From contig NZ_WCJE01000005.1 of assembly GCF_016743335.1 (NCBI RefSeq), forward strand, positions 1-64,000: 64,000 nucleotides of DNA, written 5' to 3'. This document shows, piece after piece, positions 36,134 through 42,918 of this stretch (position 1 is the stretch's first letter; the number at the start of each line of letters is the position of its first letter). The notes beneath the pieces were generated by a model. It was not told where the DNA came from. It saw only the letters and a program-made list of their open reading frames with translations, and searched no databases. Origin of the DNA: Streptococcus suis. Lineage in GTDB: Bacteria > Bacillota > Bacilli > Lactobacillales > Streptococcaceae. Both the position numbers and the translations under genes were made by a program.

Positions 36134-36185
36134 TTTAGCTAAATCAGTCAATGTTTTAGTTCAAAAAAACAAAATTTTAGCTAAA
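36134..36185. promoter_or_regulatory. Twin palindromic operators of the LacI regulator
   Basis: The perfect palindrome TTTAGCTAAA occurs at 36134-36143 and 36176-36185, with centres exactly 42 bp (four helical turns) apart, in the gap between the divergent transketolase operon and lacI-type gene. Near copies lacking the central C (TTTAGTAAAG, TTTAGTAAAT) flank them. Palindromes with this spacing fit a looping LacI-family repressor that controls both directions. Confidence 0.75.
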
Positions 36186-36243
36186 CTTTGTTTAATTTAG
36201 TAAATGTGGTAAAATAAAACTGAATAACATAAAGGAAAACATT

Positions 36244-37269
36244 ATGAAATTAGAAGATATTGCAAAATTAGCTGGGGTCTCCAAAGGCGCTGCTTCATTA
36301 GCATTAAATAATAAATCTGGTGTGAGCGAGGAGACTCGAAAAAAAGTTTTGGAAATAGCACGGGAGGCAAATTATACTCCACTAAGACAAAAGAAAAAAC
36401 ACCAAATATCAGAACAGGAATTTGAACCTAAAATTATTTATTTTGTAGCCTGCCAAAGTGAAGACATTGTTACACAAAGTTATCAAAATCAGCCGTTTTT
36501 TGATGAATTGTTAACAGCGATTGCTACAGAAGCAAGAAAAAAAGGGAATATCTCCCTTGCTCTACGTACGATTGACCATCTGAATATCCGAGATAATATT
36601 CTGAATCTTTATAAAGAAAATAAAATGGATGGTATCATTTTATTAGCTACAAGTTTAGAAACCAATGAAATCAAGTCAATCGAAGAATTACACATCCCTT
36701 TAGTTTTACTTGATACTTGTGTGCCTGAATGTAATATTAATTTTGTTACAATAAATAATTTTCAAGGAGGATACCTAGCAGGAAAACAGATTTGTAAACG
36801 TCAATACAATTCTATTGGATATGCTCAATCTGAGACTCGAATATATAATTTCGAAGAAAGAAAAAAAGGACTATTCAAAGCTCTTAGTGAAAACGAGTTA
36901 TCAATAATTGAGGAAAATATTTTTACATTCTCACCAACAAAAATTGAAATCGATGAAACGATGAGGAGAGAACAATTTATCAAACCTAATCAACCACAAG
37001 TCATTTTTTGCGACAACGATTATATCGCGATTAGCCTAATCAAAACATTAAATGCTTTTTCAATAAAAGTTCCAGAAGATATAGCTGTAATTGGTTTTGA
37101 TAATATTAGAGAAAGTAGTGTGCTGACTCCTGAATTATCAACTATTAATGTATCAAAGCATTTAATGGCACAAACTGCTTTGAATCAGATTTTGGAGGTC
37201 ATTGAAGACCCCTGTAACAAACAACAATTTTACATTGGTACAAACTTTATAGCGAGACAGTCATTCTAA
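36244..37269 (+). CDS. LacI-family transcriptional repressor
   Basis: 341 residues. The N-terminal helix-turn-helix MKLEDIAKLAGVSKGAASLAL (residues 1-21) and hinge helix (VLEIAREANYTP) are typical. The sugar-binding domain follows (MDGIILLATS, VIFCDNDYIAISLIKTL, IAVIGFDNIRESSVLTPELSTI). AAAGGA precedes the ATG. It is divergent from the transketolase-isomerase-kinase-esterase operon, so it probably represses that operon until its sugar or phosphorylated sugar appears. Confidence 0.95.
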   Translation: MKLEDIAKLAGVSKGAASLALNNKSGVSEETRKKVLEIAREANYTPLRQKKKHQISEQEFEPKIIYFVACQSEDIVTQSYQNQPFFDELLTAIATEARKKGNISLALRTIDHLNIRDNILNLYKENKMDGIILLATSLETNEIKSIEELHIPLVLLDTCVPECNINFVTINNFQGGYLAGKQICKRQYNSIGYAQSETRIYNFEERKKGLFKALSENELSIIEENIFTFSPTKIEIDETMRREQFIKPNQPQVIFCDNDYIAISLIKTLNAFSIKVPEDIAVIGFDNIRESSVLTPELSTINVSKHLMAQTALNQILEVIEDPCNKQQFYIGTNFIARQSF

Positions 37270-37327
37270 AGAATTGCATTCGTTAAGAGCCTACGACTAC
37301 ATACTAGTATCAACTCAAAGCCAAAAT

Positions 37328-37379
37328 TTAAAAGAATCTAGAAAAATCGTAATTCTTGACTTTTCCTAGATTCTTTTAA
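37328..37379 (+). terminator. Terminator of the LacI gene
   Basis: TTAAAAGAATCTAG (37328-37341) pairs with CTAGATTCTTTTAA (37366-37379) around a 24-nt loop, 58 nt after the lacI-type stop. Confidence 0.75.
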
Positions 37380-37498
37380 TTGTTTCAATTTTTGTTTTAG
37401 AAGCTCTATAATAATCCATTATTTCTCATATCATTTTTATCTACTAGACTATTACTGATATGAAATAGGGTCTCACTTGTTAAATATTCATACAAAAC

Positions 37499-37537
37499 AA
37501 AACGCATAAATCCAACTTTTTAGGATTTACGCGTTTT
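37499..37537. terminator. Hairpin terminator between convergent genes
   Basis: AAAACGCATAAATCC (37499-37513) pairs with GGATTTACGCGTTTT (37523-37537) with one mismatch and a 9-nt loop, followed by TCTATT. On the minus strand it lies 86 nt beyond the hypothetical gene at 37,624. The rest of 37,270-37,623 shows nothing else recognisable. Confidence 0.75.
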
Positions 37538-37623
37538 TCTATTAATCTATTTTTATTAATTCGTCTTTTTTTGAGTATTTTTCAAATTGCACTGTATTTT
37601 CTTCTAGCTTGTTGTTAATTGTG

Positions 37624-38034
37624 CTAGTAATAGATTACAGCATCAGGACCATTTGAGTAGTCATCAAATCCGTGTAATTGGATAGCATCAAGTAGTGAAC
37701 TATTATTTGCATCATACAAAAATTTTTGCCATTTACCTAATAAGAGCTGTTTAACTAAAATTTCAATTTGAAGCTCAATATCTTCTTCAATTAACTCCGA
37801 AGTTTCAGCATGTAATTCATTTTCTACAATGACAAAACATTGTTGATTCTCAAATCTAATGGTCAATTTATCATTATTTCTTGAAAAAGAAATCGTCGCA
37901 AAATCTTCATCTGTGTAATAATAATCACTAACAAGATCAATACCATTACCGTTTATCATTAAGATTTTTTTGCATTTCATTTCTAAATCAACAATGATTG
38001 ACACAAAGTTTTCAATTAAATATTCATTAATCAT
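37624..38034 (-). CDS. Hypothetical protein, 136 residues
   Basis: Not recognised. A soluble, acidic protein without membrane segments; it alternates predicted strands (ATISFSRNNDKLTIRFENQQCFVIVEN) and ends with a helix and SNGPDAVIYY. AAAGGAG precedes the ATG at good spacing, so it is probably expressed. Its size, acidity and isolated place beside an integrase would suit an immunity-type or other accessory protein, but no family motif supports that. Confidence 0.65.
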   Translation of the reverse strand: MINEYLIENFVSIIVDLEMKCKKILMINGNGIDLVSDYYYTDEDFATISFSRNNDKLTIRFENQQCFVIVENELHAETSELIEEDIELQIEILVKQLLLGKWQKFLYDANNSSLLDAIQLHGFDDYSNGPDAVIYY

Positions 38035-38681
38035 AAAATCTTTCTCCTTTCTTTTTTTATTTAGTTTAGATTAATAGAAAATATATTATTTCATAGATTT
38101 ACCTCCTCTCTCTTTCAAAGATTAGTATGCCACTTTTTTCAAAACAAAAAAAATCGTGTAGAGAATTCTTCAAGCTAGCAAATGATATCTAATCGTTTTT
38201 TATTTTTGTGAAAAAGCGACATAATACTATTGAAAAAAATTGAATTACTAGAGAAAGAAGGTGATAAGCTCATTATCGATTGTATTTTCACACTGGACAC
38301 GGTGAAAAAGAAAGTTCAACTGATAATAGACTCTTTTTGTGAGGTGTCATTGACTTATGAAAAGAGATCGAAACAAGAATGAAGTAAATGGTTATTCTGC
38401 TGAATAATATGAAGTACAGAATAACCATTTATCAAAAAATATAGTACAGAAAAAAGTGTTTAACAGTGGTAAAAATAGTGTATATAGGTTTAAAAAGTAA
38501 TCAGTTCAATGACATTTGATTTTACCAAAGAAGAAAAACGGTGCCAACTGAATTTCTTTACAAACGTTATTCTCTATGAGAAAGCCTCGACGGGTAATAT
38601 CAGAGCATACCCAGCTCATCTAAAAAGGGTGGGAGGCAGTTTACCAGTAATATGCATTCTATCAAAGAAAGGAGAAAGAAA
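38035..38681. other. AT-rich spacer upstream of the integrase, with stem-loop
   Basis: No secure gene. A 50-codon frame starting at TTG (38230-38382; LKKIELLEKEGDKLI...) has protein-like composition but no ribosome binding site. A perfect 15-bp inverted repeat, TAAATGGTTATTCTG (38385-38399) and CAGAATAACCATTTA (38417-38431), has a 17-nt loop; it could be a terminator or a recombination or replication site. A 65-codon frame at 38509 overlaps the integrase leader and is judged spurious. Confidence 0.45.
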
Positions 38682-39647
38682 ATGCCACGAAAAAAGAACT
38701 CATTAAAGCACGATATCTTCGTCGCAGCAACAAAAGATGTTACAAATAATACCTCACGTACTTCTTACAAAAGATCCGCAACTCGATTTTCAAAATGGGC
38801 TAAGATCAACGGAATAAAGAAAATTTCGGAAATCACAGAAGAAGTTCTTCAACAATATCATAATAATCTTCAACAAGATCCTAAACAATACACAGCAGCA
38901 ACAATTCATACATACCTTGCACCAATTTGTAAAGCAGCAGGAATTAATTTAAACCGAATTCGAAAACAAAAAAGGACAAGCGATAAAATAATCCGCGGAC
39001 GAAAACAAGAGGCAAATGCACAAGGGAAAAATCAAGAATTGAACTCTCGCTTCTCTCGCCTAATCGCATTTCAGAAAGTAGTTGGTATTCGTCGAAACGA
39101 ATTAAAGAATTTAACAGGAAAAGATTTGAAATTCGATGAATATGGGAATTGCTATATTCACGTAAAGCGGGGCAAAGGCGGTAAAAAACAAATGCAATAT
39201 ATTCTGCCGAAAGACATCGAGTTGGTAAGACAGACTTTTTATGGAATAGGAGAAAATGAACCTGTCTTCTCAGACAACGAGATGAACAATCAAATCAATT
39301 TACATGCATTACGCGCTCAACATTCTCGCGATAGCTATTTCTATTATCTAGAAAAAATTCAAGCTAATCCAAAAATGAGACACGCACTCTCACATTTATT
39401 AATTACACGATGGGAAGAAGGCCATCAAAAATTGAAAAAGGAATCACAAAGCAAATACGAAAGACAGCGTAGAAATTTTATTTTTGATTTAAGAGATGAA
39501 GCATATATTTTACGTGGCTCAAATAAATCAAAAGCAGTTGCTTCTGGAATGCCAATTGAGTATAACCGACTTGCTTTAATGGCTGTATCCGTTTTGAATT
39601 TATCACATTGGCGTTTATCTGTTACGGTCACTAATTACATTTTATAA
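38682..39647 (+). CDS. Tyrosine-recombinase-like site-specific integrase
   Basis: 321 residues from ATG 38682, which follows AAAGGAGAAAG. The N-terminal SAM-like DNA-binding part (residues ~10-80) has TSRTSYKRSATRFSKWAK. The catalytic part has VGIRRNELKNLTGKDL (first Arg), HVKRGKGGKKQ (Lys) and LHALRAQHSRDSYFYYL (His-x-x-Arg), and the end has ALMAVSVLNLSHWRLSVTVT. The final nucleophilic Tyr may be the one in TVTNYIL at the C-terminus. Basic composition. Suggests an integrated element, with the Rep-like gene downstream. Confidence 0.82.
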   Translation: MPRKKNSLKHDIFVAATKDVTNNTSRTSYKRSATRFSKWAKINGIKKISEITEEVLQQYHNNLQQDPKQYTAATIHTYLAPICKAAGINLNRIRKQKRTSDKIIRGRKQEANAQGKNQELNSRFSRLIAFQKVVGIRRNELKNLTGKDLKFDEYGNCYIHVKRGKGGKKQMQYILPKDIELVRQTFYGIGENEPVFSDNEMNNQINLHALRAQHSRDSYFYYLEKIQANPKMRHALSHLLITRWEEGHQKLKKESQSKYERQRRNFIFDLRDEAYILRGSNKSKAVASGMPIEYNRLALMAVSVLNLSHWRLSVTVTNYIL

Positions 39648-39763
39648 TGAACAGTAAATAATATTTTGGAATAATCAGATGATATACATATAATCGACCA
39701 AAAATACTCTTTACGATGTCATATTCTGTCATAATATACTTTGAGAAAAGAAAAGAGTAAACA

Positions 39764-41134
39764 ATGCTTAATAATATTTCAGAAAAATATACTAGGAATG
39801 AAACAATCATCAGACAATGTTTTCAAGAAAATCCTGGATTTTTAAGTATAGATGGAATTGACATAAAATTTGAGACGGAAGTAACTATCGTCGATAGTAT
39901 TTCGATTACTACTTTTGCTGATAACTTTTTTGAATTAGATATCAATTCATCTTATAATAAAAATGGCAGAATAAAAGAAATTGAAATACTATCTCCAAAT
40001 TTTGGGAAAATTGTTTTTCGTTTTAATAATTCTAATTTTGATATGAAGTGCAAATGTTTCGTTCGACTTATTTTAGGTGATTTAAATGTAAAAACTTCTA
40101 CAATGAAACAAATAATGTCAAAATTGAAAAACGTATTAACCTGTATAACTATCTTTTCAAATATTGACATTATACATCCAACTGAAGAAGATATCATAAT
40201 TCAAGGAATTGAGATTGCATACACCTTTTCTACGTTAGAAAAAATTTCATATCAAACAAGACTACTTCTACTAAGAATATTCTCAAAAGTTGAACAGCCA
40301 AATAAATCCAGGTATGTGGGAATAGAAGACGATCCATTTGATCATCACATTATTTCAGCAAAATTAGGATACAACTATTCGATAGTTTTATATGATAAAT
40401 CAGCAAAAGCACAATCGGACAATCACTTAGAGAATATTAAAAATCATGGTTATAGAATTTATAGACTTGAATTTGTAATAAAAAGAGGGAAAATTACTGA
40501 GTTGCTTGGATCACGAATCCTATCTGATATTACAGACGAAACCATAAAAAATTTTTTTAATGAGCAGATCAATCTAGCTGTTATCAATCTCATTCATGAA
40601 ATAAAAAAATCTGTACAATTAACTGACAAGACATTGAATTACTATTTTAAAGAGTTTGGCAATCGTGATTATATTCATCGTTTTTTCTCTGGTATTCTAA
40701 CTCCTGCATTAGAAAAATCAATGGCAATTGCTTTAGATGAGGAAATTTTTTGTCATTTAAAACTACCGTTTATCAAATCTCCTAAAAATAAAAGTAGGAT
40801 TAGAAGACAATTGATTAATGAATGCATTATTCAAAGTAAAGACAAGAAGTACATACTTTCAAAAATGATAACGTGGCAAACCTTAATAATATTAAAAATT
40901 ATGAACTGCTACATCTACTGTGACGAAATTCAATCAACAACTGCCAATCAAAATTTCAATGATGTGGGAATGAAAGTAATATCTCTAAAACCATTTAACA
41001 ACAAGACAAGGATAGCTATCTATAACGACCTTCTCTCTTCGAGAACTAAAAGCACTACCATTGAAAAAATAATACTCGATAGATGGAAAAAAATAGATCA
41101 TAAAAAGTATATAATTTATAAATTTACTGAATAG
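39764..41134 (+). CDS. Uncharacterised protein, weakly replication-initiator-like
   Basis: 456 residues, Lys- and Ile-rich, AT-rich codon use unlike the neighbouring sugar genes. The central YSIVLYDKSAKAQ followed by YRIYRLEFVIKRGKITELLGS recalls rolling-circle replication initiators of phage and plasmid type (YDKxxE then basic strand with REF-like motif), where such strands sit near the catalytic Tyr. No other family hallmark is secure. It lies 116 bp after the integrase, same strand, perhaps one mobile element. Function open. Confidence 0.6.
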   Translation: MLNNISEKYTRNETIIRQCFQENPGFLSIDGIDIKFETEVTIVDSISITTFADNFFELDINSSYNKNGRIKEIEILSPNFGKIVFRFNNSNFDMKCKCFVRLILGDLNVKTSTMKQIMSKLKNVLTCITIFSNIDIIHPTEEDIIIQGIEIAYTFSTLEKISYQTRLLLLRIFSKVEQPNKSRYVGIEDDPFDHHIISAKLGYNYSIVLYDKSAKAQSDNHLENIKNHGYRIYRLEFVIKRGKITELLGSRILSDITDETIKNFFNEQINLAVINLIHEIKKSVQLTDKTLNYYFKEFGNRDYIHRFFSGILTPALEKSMAIALDEEIFCHLKLPFIKSPKNKSRIRRQLINECIIQSKDKKYILSKMITWQTLIILKIMNCYIYCDEIQSTTANQNFNDVGMKVISLKPFNNKTRIAIYNDLLSSRTKSTTIEKIILDRWKKIDHKKYIIYKFTE

Positions 41135-41282
41135 GTTAAGTATGATGTATTGCAGTTTACAATACATCTTTTATTTTAATCTTCAATTGGGCAAAATTTT
41201 GGGCAAATTTTGATTATCATTGCACATTATTGCATAGCAAAGAAAAATATCATAAAAAATAGAATTGTATTAAAAATTAGAA

Positions 41283-41305
41283 AAAGCCTTATTAATCAAG
41301 GCTTT
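41283..41305 (-). terminator. Terminator after the small peptide frame
   Basis: AAAGCCTT (41283-41290) and AAGGCTTT (41298-41305) with a 7-nt loop; on the minus strand it is followed by TTCTAATTTTT. It can also terminate the plus-strand Rep-like transcript. Confidence 0.7.
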
Positions 41306-41325
41306 ACATGGTTAGCAACTCTATT

Positions 41326-41388
41326 TTATCGTTGATTTACTTTTTCACTCAAACCATGGTAATAATTCAACCATTGAATAATTGCCAT
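41326..41388 (-). CDS. Possible 20-residue peptide gene
   Basis: On the minus strand an ideal AGGAGG lies 5 nt before ATG 41388. The frame reads MAIIQWLNYYHG... and ends ...VNQR at TAA. A hairpin lies upstream (41418-41437) and a T-tailed terminator downstream (41283-41305), so it could be a small stand-alone transcript such as a signalling or toxin-like peptide. There is no recognisable family and no signal sequence. The imperfect palindrome CCATGG...CCATGG within it could equally explain the conservation. Confidence 0.35.
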   Translation of the reverse strand: MAIIQWLNYYHGLSEKVNQR

Positions 41389-41679
41389 GGGGTCCTCCTA
41401 AATATGATTCATTGAAAAAAGCCGTAAAAACGGCTTTAGATTGAAGAAAAAGCCCATTTTGGACAATTTTTTTCAATCTTTTTTCTTTGTGTTGAAAATT
41501 AAAAACTCTCAGAAACGCCGAAATATCAATGTTTCTAAGAGTTTAATAACTTGCTATCTTTCGCAAACTTCTTCAAGTTTTTATATTTTTAGGAGTTTGT
41601 CTACGTTCTGAAGCTGTAAAAACGGCTTATTTTTTTATTATTATAGCAGAAAATCAATATTTTGTCTTACTTGTTCCTC

Positions 41680-42168
41680 CTAAATTCTCTCCCGTAACTT
41701 TTCGACAAAGAGATAGGCTGCGGGACAAATCAGAGTATTTTTTATTGTTAAATTGTTGATTTGATAAATCTTCTTGCGGTCAGTATGCGGAAATTCTCGA
41801 CAGGCTTTGGGACGAGCATCATAGATACTACATAGATTATCGCCTCCAAGGAAGGGACAGGGCATGGATTGAAATACCTTATCTCCGTCCTCATCCACAC
41901 GCAAATACATATCCTCAAAAACTGGAAGTTTCATGCGCAAATGCTTGGCAATTCGGGTAATATCTGCTTCTGTAAAGAGCGGTCCCAACGTTTTGCAACA
42001 GTTGGCACACTCTGTACAGTCGATTTCAGAAAATACTTCGGCATGAATATCTTGAACAATTCTATCCAAATTTTTAGGTGCTTTTTTCTTCAAATTTGCT
42101 AGAAATTTTCGATGTTCTCCTTGCTTCTGCTGGGCCAATTGCTTGTATCTTTCAATGTCGACGGTCAT
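41680..42168 (-). CDS. YkgJ-family cysteine cluster protein
   Basis: 162 residues from ATG 42168 (GGAGAGTTT upstream). Cysteines occur as CTECANCC (near residue 52), CPFLGGDNLC and ARPKACREFP, then CPAAYLF: the arrangement of the YkgJ/UPF0153 family, thought to bind zinc or an Fe-S cluster. Cytoplasmic; biochemical role unknown. It starts 52 bp after the maf-like gene stop, same strand, and may be co-transcribed. Confidence 0.88.
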   Translation of the reverse strand: MTVDIERYKQLAQQKQGEHRKFLANLKKKAPKNLDRIVQDIHAEVFSEIDCTECANCCKTLGPLFTEADITRIAKHLRMKLPVFEDMYLRVDEDGDKVFQSMPCPFLGGDNLCSIYDARPKACREFPHTDRKKIYQINNLTIKNTLICPAAYLFVEKLRERI

Positions 42169-42219
42169 AAACTCTCCTTTTCGACCACTATTATACCACA
42201 AACTAGCTATTGAGCTCTG

Positions 42220-42867
42220 CTATTTTTCAAAACCTTCTTCAGAAAAAATCCTGCGGGAAACTTCGGCTACGGGCAGACCAATAATGGTGTGAATATCCCC
42301 AGAAATACCTGCTACAAAGCGTGGATCCAGCTCCTGAATACCGTAGGCACCGGCCTTATCCAGTGGCTGCTTTTCACGAATATATGATTGAATAACCTCT
42401 TCAAGGGCTGGATAATAGTCAACAAAATCAATCTGGGCAACCGTATAAAAAACATCCAGTGAGTGTCTTGTCCGTAGGCAGACAGATGTAACAACGTGAT
42501 GACTCTTTCCAAAATAGGAACGTAATATGGTTTCGGATTCTGTCAAATCTTGAGGCTTGTTAAAAATTTGCCCATCTGACACGACGATTGTATCCGCAGA
42601 AATGTAGAGATGACCAGTTACCAAATCCATGTCCGATTTGGCTTTGGAAATTTCACAACAGGTTTTTGCAGCTCGAGTGAGAAAATCATCTGTAGCGAAT
42701 TGTTTCATAAAATGTTTTTCGATACCACGCTCATCCACTTCAACTGATGCAATTTGTGGTTGTAAAAATCCCAATAATTGTTTACGACGCGGGGAGTTAC
42801 TAAGCAGAACGTAAGAACTAATCTGCTCACGATCCCCCTCTTTTTGATATTGAAATACAGTTTGCAT
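42220..42867 (-). CDS. Maf-like nucleotide pyrophosphatase
   Basis: 215 residues from ATG 42867 (GGAGGAAAC upstream). SNSPRRKQLLGFL is the Maf substrate motif, EVDERG the next conserved element, ISADTIVV the Asp-containing strand, and DKAGAYGIQ and GDIHTIIGLPV the later signatures. Family members hydrolyse noncanonical nucleoside triphosphates. The N-terminal 18 residues before the motif are longer than usual. Precedes the YkgJ gene. Confidence 0.9.
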   Translation of the reverse strand: MQTVFQYQKEGDREQISSYVLLSNSPRRKQLLGFLQPQIASVEVDERGIEKHFMKQFATDDFLTRAAKTCCEISKAKSDMDLVTGHLYISADTIVVSDGQIFNKPQDLTESETILRSYFGKSHHVVTSVCLRTRHSLDVFYTVAQIDFVDYYPALEEVIQSYIREKQPLDKAGAYGIQELDPRFVAGISGDIHTIIGLPVAEVSRRIFSEEGFEK

Positions 42868-42880
42868 GTTTCCTCCAGTC

Positions 42881-42907
42881 AAAAACAGAGTCCGAAGACC
42901 CTGTTTT
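42881..42907 (-). terminator. Terminator of the 5'-nucleotidase gene
   Basis: On the minus strand AAAACAGGGTC and GACTCTGTTTT surround a TTCG loop, ending in TTTTTG. It lies 12 nt after the nucleotidase stop and 14 nt before the maf start. Confidence 0.85.
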
Positions 42908-42918
42908 CAGAAGATTGA

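Larger units (their letters stand above)
41135..41679. other. Hairpin-rich region after the Rep-like gene
   Basis: Besides the small peptide frame and terminator listed separately, this stretch holds a hairpin AAAGCCGT/ACGGCTTT (41418-41437, AAAA loop), an imperfect hairpin ending AAGAGTTT (about 41501-41545), and a degenerate near-copy of the first (about 41608-41627). It may bound several short transcripts or the element end. No direct repeats marking an attachment site were found by eye. Confidence 0.45.

Noticed and set aside
38509-38706. 65-codon frame upstream of the integrase
   Set aside because: It overlaps the integrase start and its ribosome binding site and shows no conserved pattern.
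41355-41391. Imperfect palindrome CCATGG...CCATGG as an operator
   Set aside because: It lies inside the possible 20-codon frame with no promoter next to it; kept only as an alternative explanation for that frame.
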